NCBI GenBank assembly: GCA_003219675.1
Contig: QHPW01000457.1
Span: forward strand, 1 to 8,301
DNA from: Verrucomicrobiota bacterium
Lineage (GTDB): Bacteria; Verrucomicrobiota; Verrucomicrobiia; Limisphaerales; AV2
Direction: 5' to 3'
DNA: 8,301 nucleotides
The notes under the pieces: model-generated
What the model was told of the DNA's origin: nothing
Seen by the model: only the letters and a program-made list of their open reading frames with translations
Databases searched by the model: none
Translations under genes and position numbers: made by a program
In this document: piece after piece, positions 6,101-8,301 of the stretch
Layout of the letters: each line of letters opens with the position of its first letter
Numbering within the stretch: the stretch's first letter is position 1

Positions 6101-6438
6101 GCAATGATGGAAACCGGGTCGGCCCCGAACTCACCGGCGCCGGTCGCAACGGTATTCGCTACTTCCTGGAAAACATCATCGATCCGAATGCAGTCATCGG
6201 GACCGATTTCCAGATGACCACGGTCGAGACGCGAAACGGCGAAGTGATTTCCGGCCTCATCATCAACGAGACCGCCGGCGCCGTCACCATCCGGACGACC
6301 GCGGGCGAGTCTGTCGTGGCGAAACCCGATATTGCCAGACGCGCCAAAAGCGACCTGTCGCTCATGCCCGAAGGATTGCTCGACGGGTTGAACGAACGGG
6401 AGCAGATTGAGTTGCTGAAGTTTCTGACCTCGAACTGA
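3109..6438 (+). CDS. Exported PVC-type putative dehydrogenase with C-terminal haem-binding (CxxCH) domain
   Basis: This 1109-residue protein resembles the Planctomycete/Verrucomicrobia 'putative membrane-bound dehydrogenase' family. Residues 1-30 form a signal peptide (RR in the n-region, hydrophobic VAVAILS...FLPSAVALA, likely cut after ALA). About 65-446 is a beta-propeller-like domain, with motifs LPEGFRAELVAAEPDIQQPV, DERGRIWVAEAYSYP, DGWLYGNQG, NQWGLDYDERGQIFMTHC and GPDGAVYVIDWYDQQHCHNP. About 455-960 is helical and HEAT-like. The C-terminus is a cytochrome c-like domain with CAQCH (991-995) and a candidate axial methionine, M1086, in SLMPEGL. It probably oxidises a sugar-like or other organic substrate outside the cytoplasm and passes electrons through the haem; the substrate is unknown. 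The odd part is residues about 625-704: the HEAT region is interrupted, after NLPMLIWDAIALRM, by a translated palindromic repeat and a 7-bp tandem repeat. The family-like sequence resumes at ALDRAFAVAEQGRIPQLTDW. The frame is nevertheless intact. Confidence 0.9.
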   Translation: MQFPDETRRPFAPVAVAILSTFLPSAVALAEQPLPDVQRLRASPVLRHLKPNPMPSEPRSPAERTLARMYLPEGFRAELVAAEPDIQQPVAFAWDERGRIWVAEAYSYPTKRPAGQGLDKIVIFEDRDGDGRFESRKVFAEGLNLVSGLEVGYGGVWVGAAPELLFIPDRNHDDVPDGPPEAMLDGFGYQDTHECLNSFLWGPDGWLYGNQGVFNTARIGKPGAPDAERIELRAGVWRFHPVRHKFEVFAHGGSNQWGLDYDERGQIFMTHCRSYWGRGCTTHVIQGGHFWNQANANYAPFIIANPPDDFPGLSNYLLASARYDHGAGGAGKPGSDAIYGGHAHVGTMIYLGDNWPDEFRGHLFTHNLGGHQINHQINNRLGSGFDTVHAGQDMFFCSDPKYVAVDLQYGPDGAVYVIDWYDQQHCHNPNTELWDRSNGRIYRIEYVAAYRPVKVDLAGKSDLELAELLGHKNHWYGRAAQRLLHERASSRGIASEAKAALRATALKSADSLRRLRALRTTHLIGDFSGEMQNQLLADSDEYVRAWAIQLSTEDGLASPALLRRFTALARTDPSPIVRLYLASAIQRVPEETAWQLVESLTRHGADREDRNLPMLIWDAIALRMTAPNPAGSHPLHEPGGARLRRALISPRQKIRARQSLAPPFMASMRGGKTVEAFPEPGSSRREEADYSKSQIRNPKSEIDESLRTSANAASALDRAFAVAEQGRIPQLTDWIYWYAATFEGGALNRVVVLLEKLEGETLRRRLAGIELAMSARANVKMPPAWRKIAAKLYADKDSRVVRQAERLAAVFGDSSMFPRLRETLANSSIDADARKHAFAVLSRALDRASLPVFLGLLEDRTFRSPAIPLLARFDSPEVPPALIQRYESFSASDRVAALNALTGRASFALTLLDAVASGRLKRDQITAFHIRQLAQLHNAELDKRVAAAWGKIQQSSLEKQTQTARLEKTFDEAPLWAYSADAGREHFQKLCAQCHRVGNDGNRVGPELTGAGRNGIRYFLENIIDPNAVIGTDFQMTTVETRNGEVISGLIINETAGAVTIRTTAGESVVAKPDIARRAKSDLSLMPEGLLDGLNEREQIELLKFLTSN
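5013..5104 (+). repeat. Long palindromic element, copy 2, embedded in frame inside the dehydrogenase gene
   Basis: Arms 5023-5050 and 5069-5096 match at 26 of 28 positions, and CCATGAAC/GTTCATGG (5013-5020/5097-5104) extend the symmetry perfectly. It is translated as residues 636-666 (starts HEPGGARLRRAL, ends SLAPPFMA). Its loop differs from copies 1 and 3, whose loops resemble each other. From arm start to arm end it measures 74 bp, against 73 and 72 bp in the other copies. The reading frame used here is stop-free in all three copies. Confidence 0.9.
5181..5214 (+). repeat. 7-bp tandem repeat inside the dehydrogenase gene
   Basis: Nearly five units of a heptamer: CAAATCC twice, GAAATCC twice, then GAAATC. 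Seven is not a multiple of three, so successive units are read in different frames, producing SKSQIRNPKSEI (residues 691-702). Together with the palindrome 77 bases upstream it forms a composite insertion in the helical region of the protein. There are too few units and no spacers, so it is not a CRISPR array. Confidence 0.85.
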
Positions 6439-6688
6439 GCCCCTTGGCCGGGGGGGCGAGACTCCGTCGAGCCCTAATTTCTGTCCATTGGCGCTCAGGC
6501 TCGACGGAGTCTCGCCCCACCGTTCATGGTCCCAGTGCGCTCCCGATCTTTTTGGGATTGGACAGAGGCTTGCGTCCAGCCTGAGGTTGGACCCACGCCC
6601 CTGCACGCAGCTGTTCACGCCTGGCGCAAAAGGCGTTGTTTTTCCATCCGAGAATGATTTAATCCGAACAACCAAACGGTCCTGAATC
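6439..6688. other. Intergenic region with palindrome copy 3 and possible weak terminator/promoter
   Basis: Palindrome copy 3 takes up the first third. The rest, 6530-6688, contains no convincing ORF. ACGCC (6617-6621) and GGCGT (6632-6636) could form a short stem followed by TTGTTTTT, a weak candidate terminator. TTGTTT (6636-6641), 16 bases and TTTAAT (6658-6663) is a poor but possible promoter for the gene at 6689. Both are tentative. Confidence 0.35.
6448..6528 (+). repeat. Long palindromic element, copy 3, directly after a stop codon
   Basis: The left arm starts at 6450, the right arm ends at 6521, and TTCATGG follows. Relative to copy 1 the left arm has a T-to-G change and the right arm lacks one G, so the stem is slightly imperfect. 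The loop TTTCTGTCCATT matches copy 1 (TTTCTATCCATT). It begins about 10 bases after the dehydrogenase stop (6436-6438), where a hairpin could end transcription or protect the mRNA 3' end. No U-tract follows, so it is not a classical intrinsic terminator. Confidence 0.85.
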
Positions 6689-7570
6689 ATGATGGAAGTG
6701 AAAATCCAATGCGGCTGCGGCACGCGTTATAAATTCGACTGGGAACCGGCCAACGGCCTGCTGCCGGCGACGGTCCAATGTCCAAGGTGCGGCGGCGATG
6801 GCACCGCCGTCGCGAACCAGATTATCCAACAAAACCTTTCGTCCTCTATCGGAGCTCCCGGTCCGGTCGCTCCGCCCTCCGGCATCAGCTTGCGCGTCGC
6901 CGATTCAACCGGGAACACGGTTCACGTCACCGCTCCGACCGCGTCGCCCTCCTCTGCGCGATTCGCCCCTCACGCGGGTCGGTCGTTGCTCGAACGCAAT
7001 TCCTTCTTCGTGAAAGAACGAGTCGGCCTGCTGAAGCTGGTGGATACGTACGACATTCTCGATCCGGCCACGGGCCAACCCATCGGCATCGCGAAGGAAG
7101 AGCCGCCGGTCTGGGCCAAATGGCTGCGGCTGGTGATCCAGAAAAGCATGATGCCCACCACGGTGAACATCTACGAACAGGAAGGCCAGCCGCCGGTCGC
7201 CTCGATCCATCGCGGTTTCACTTTGATCCGGTCGAAAGTCCGGGTCGTCGCGGGCGGCCAGCCGCTGGGTTATTTCCAGAGTAAACTGATTTCCATCGGC
7301 GGCGGTTTCAACGTTTTCGACAACCAGAACCAGCAGGTCGCGGAAGTGAAAGGCAATTGGAAAGGCTGGGACTTCAAATTCATCAGCAAGCAAGGGCGCG
7401 AGATCGGCTCGGTGACGAAGAAATGGGCCGGCCTGGGCAAGGAACTGTTCACCTCGGCGGACAATTACATTATCTCTCTCAAAGACCTGAGCGGCGCGAG
7501 TCCGGCGGCCGGCGCATTGCTGCTTGCCGCCGGTCTGGCGATTGATGTTGTTTACAAGGAAGGGGAGTAA
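6689..7570 (+). CDS. Zinc-ribbon plus scramblase/LURP-one-like domain protein
   Basis: This 293-residue protein has three parts. Residues 8-34 contain CGC...CPRC (Cys 8, 10, 31, 34), a probable zinc ribbon. About 40-98 is a low-complexity Ser/Pro/Ala/Gly linker. About 100-290 resembles the phospholipid scramblase/LURP-one-related fold, a beta-barrel around a C-terminal hydrophobic helix. The repeated beta-strand pattern (FFVKERVGLLKLVDTYDILD; RGFTLIRSKVRVV; FNVFDNQNQQVAEVKG; WDFKFISKQGREIGSV) and the ending FTSADNYIISL...LLLAAGLAIDVVYKE parallel the scramblase end, where a D-N motif precedes the buried helix. Lipid scrambling is not shown for bacterial members, so the role (lipid or membrane association) is inference. 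There is no signal peptide, so it is likely cytoplasmic or membrane-peripheral. Two adjacent ATGs (6689, 6692) are possible starts, neither with a clear ribosome site. The next gene starts 11 bases downstream, suggesting an operon. Confidence 0.78.
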   Translation: MMEVKIQCGCGTRYKFDWEPANGLLPATVQCPRCGGDGTAVANQIIQQNLSSSIGAPGPVAPPSGISLRVADSTGNTVHVTAPTASPSSARFAPHAGRSLLERNSFFVKERVGLLKLVDTYDILDPATGQPIGIAKEEPPVWAKWLRLVIQKSMMPTTVNIYEQEGQPPVASIHRGFTLIRSKVRVVAGGQPLGYFQSKLISIGGGFNVFDNQNQQVAEVKGNWKGWDFKFISKQGREIGSVTKKWAGLGKELFTSADNYIISLKDLSGASPAAGALLLAAGLAIDVVYKEGE

Positions 7571-7581
7571 ACGAAGAAAGC

Positions 7582-7938
7582 GTGGAAACGATCATCGCCT
7601 ACGTCGGAACATTTGCTCTTGTCCTTTTCGGGCTGACGCAGATTCCCAACATATTGACCGCGCTACTGTTGGCGAAAGCCGTTGGACCGCACATTTCGCA
7701 GTTTGTTGGAGCTCTAATCAGTTGGACGCTAATCTCTGCGCTCTGGTTGCGATTCACGCATCAGATGATTACCATTCTCGCTTTGGTAGGCTCGGTGGCG
7801 CTCATTTTTTATCACCTGAAGGTGGAGGCACCCAAGCTAACGGAAGGGGCGAAATCCGGAATGTTTTCCGAAGTATGGGCAATTATTGCGATTGGAGTTT
7901 GGAGGATTGTGGAGGCTCCGAGCATCCGGTGGCTGTAA
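7582..7938 (+). CDS. Small multi-span membrane protein of unknown function
   Basis: This 118-residue hydrophobic protein starts with GTG (VETIIAYVGTFALVLFGLTQ). Predicted membrane segments by eye are about 4-28, 38-57, 61-79 and a weaker one at 97-112. A charged stretch (HLKVEAPKLTEGAK, 78-91) separates the third and fourth. No catalytic motif is visible and the family is not recognised. The GTG at 7582 is chosen because it lies 11 bases after the upstream stop, behind a purine-rich GAAGAAAG, and begins directly at the first hydrophobic segment. Its closeness to the scramblase-like gene suggests co-transcription and perhaps a shared membrane role (inference). Confidence 0.72.
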   Translation: METIIAYVGTFALVLFGLTQIPNILTALLLAKAVGPHISQFVGALISWTLISALWLRFTHQMITILALVGSVALIFYHLKVEAPKLTEGAKSGMFSEVWAIIAIGVWRIVEAPSIRWL

Positions 7939-8017
7939 CCCGTTCTTGGGCAAAATCCATCCCTGGTGGGGCAAAGGCCGATTTTAGGCAAAGCCCCCAA
8001 AGGGGCGAGGGCCGGGG
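7939..8017. other. Intergenic stretch with a degenerate REP-like hairpin
   Basis: GCCCC (7993-7997) and GGGGC (8002-8006) form a short stem, followed by GAGGGCCGGGGT (8007-8018). These 12 bases are identical to the tail of REP copy B (900-911). It may be a decayed fifth REP copy ending exactly where the next promoter's TTGACA begins. The short stem could also act as a weak terminator for the upstream gene pair. Confidence 0.35.
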
Positions 8018-8046
8018 TTGACAGGCTGGTTATGTTGCTTTAGTAT
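8018..8046 (+). promoter_or_regulatory. Promoter of the downstream partial gene
   Basis: A perfect TTGACA (8018-8023), a 17-base spacer and TAGTAT (8041-8046, 4 of 6 matches to TATAAT). Transcription would start near 8053, about 15 bases before the ATG at 8068, leaving little room for a leader. The region is AT-rich compared with the preceding GC-rich sequence. Confidence 0.55.
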
Positions 8047-8067
8047 TGTCTAAATGCAAAAGCTAAT

Positions 8068-8301
8068 ATGACCACGCTAAGCCGGCTCAACAAGATACGA
8101 TCTCAGCTCAAGGCAATAGAAGCTCTAGTCGAAGGTGCAATTGCCTCTGAAAAAGCCACCGCTCAACCTCTAAAAGGGCGTCCCGATCCCCATTATACTC
8201 AACGAATCGCTTGCAGCATTGTGGAGCATTGTTGGGATTGGATGGAAGCTAGAGATGAATTCACAGCAAAGAGGGTCCATAATAAACTCAGTAAGCACGA
8301 C
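8068..8301 (+). CDS. Hypothetical protein, partial (3' end beyond window)
   Basis: The ATG at 8068 opens 78 codons with no stop before the window ends. An in-frame TAG at 8041 makes this the first possible ATG. The peptide begins MTTLSRLNKIRSQLKAIEAL, a likely amphipathic or coiled-coil helix, followed by KGRPDPHYTQRIACSIVEHC and a tryptophan-containing stretch HCWDWMEARDEFTAKRV. No family is recognised. By hand count its GC content is about 48% (112 of 234), clearly lower than the surrounding genes, and it uses A/T-ending codons (AAT, AAA, ATA, CTA) freely. This may indicate recent acquisition. No Shine-Dalgarno sequence is obvious. Confidence 0.6.
   Translation, partial: MTTLSRLNKIRSQLKAIEALVEGAIASEKATAQPLKGRPDPHYTQRIACSIVEHCWDWMEARDEFTAKRVHNKLSKHD

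Noticed and set aside
5731..6723. 330-residue minus-strand ORF
   Set aside because: It is antisense to the C-terminal part of the dehydrogenase gene, crosses palindrome copy 3 and shows no domain, which is typical of long shadow frames in GC-rich DNA.
7524..8021. 165-residue plus-strand ORF overlapping the small membrane protein
   Set aside because: It overlaps two better-supported genes in another frame, and its composition (charged, cysteine- and histidine-scattered) shows no domain. The hydrophobic 7582-7938 frame explains the region better.

Overview
The window looks like chromosomal DNA of a GC-rich bacterium of the PVC group, most likely a Verrucomicrobiota member of the Pedosphaerales/Limisphaerales type. 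The basis is inference. The central 1109-residue gene has the architecture (beta-propeller 'membrane-bound dehydrogenase' + HEAT-like region + terminal CxxCH haem domain) that is expanded in Planctomycetes and Verrucomicrobia. Starts lack clear Shine-Dalgarno sequences, and the DNA is littered with short palindromic repeats. No species can be named from the sequence alone.

Layout. (1) Positions 1-2580, minus strand: a three-gene YtrA-type ABC module in the order GntR repressor (2580-2194), ABC ATPase (1985-1005), ABC-2-like permease (650 to beyond position 1, with a frameshift near 234-240). A promoter with a perfect TTGACA box and an overlapping 9-bp-arm inverted repeat lies just upstream of the regulator, so the module is probably autorepressed. 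Each intergenic gap of the module carries an inverted pair of REP-like palindromes. (2) Positions 2700-3108: a gene-free stretch with one copy of a long 28-bp-arm palindrome and a GC-rich multi-hairpin element closed by an imperfect 14-bp terminal inverted repeat. (3) Positions 3109-6438, plus strand: the exported haem-domain protein. Its middle holds a second copy of the same long palindrome and a 7-bp tandem array, both translated in frame. A third palindrome copy follows directly after its stop codon. (4) Positions 6689-7570 and 7582-7938, plus strand: a zinc-ribbon plus scramblase/LURP-one-like protein and, 11 bases later, a small multi-span membrane protein, probably one transcription unit. 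(5) Positions 8018 to the end: a consensus-like promoter and the start of an AT-richer, unrecognised gene running off the window.

The genes do not form one pathway. The ABC module is a self-contained envelope or stress-type unit, the large protein is a periplasmic or extracytoplasmic redox candidate, and the scramblase-like pair is membrane-associated. The unifying feature is repeat colonisation. At least three palindrome families occur here, and one is embedded in the reading frame of a long, otherwise intact gene, comparable in principle to the Rickettsia palindromic elements. That embedded element is the most interesting observation. No transposase, CRISPR array, tRNA or rRNA is visible.
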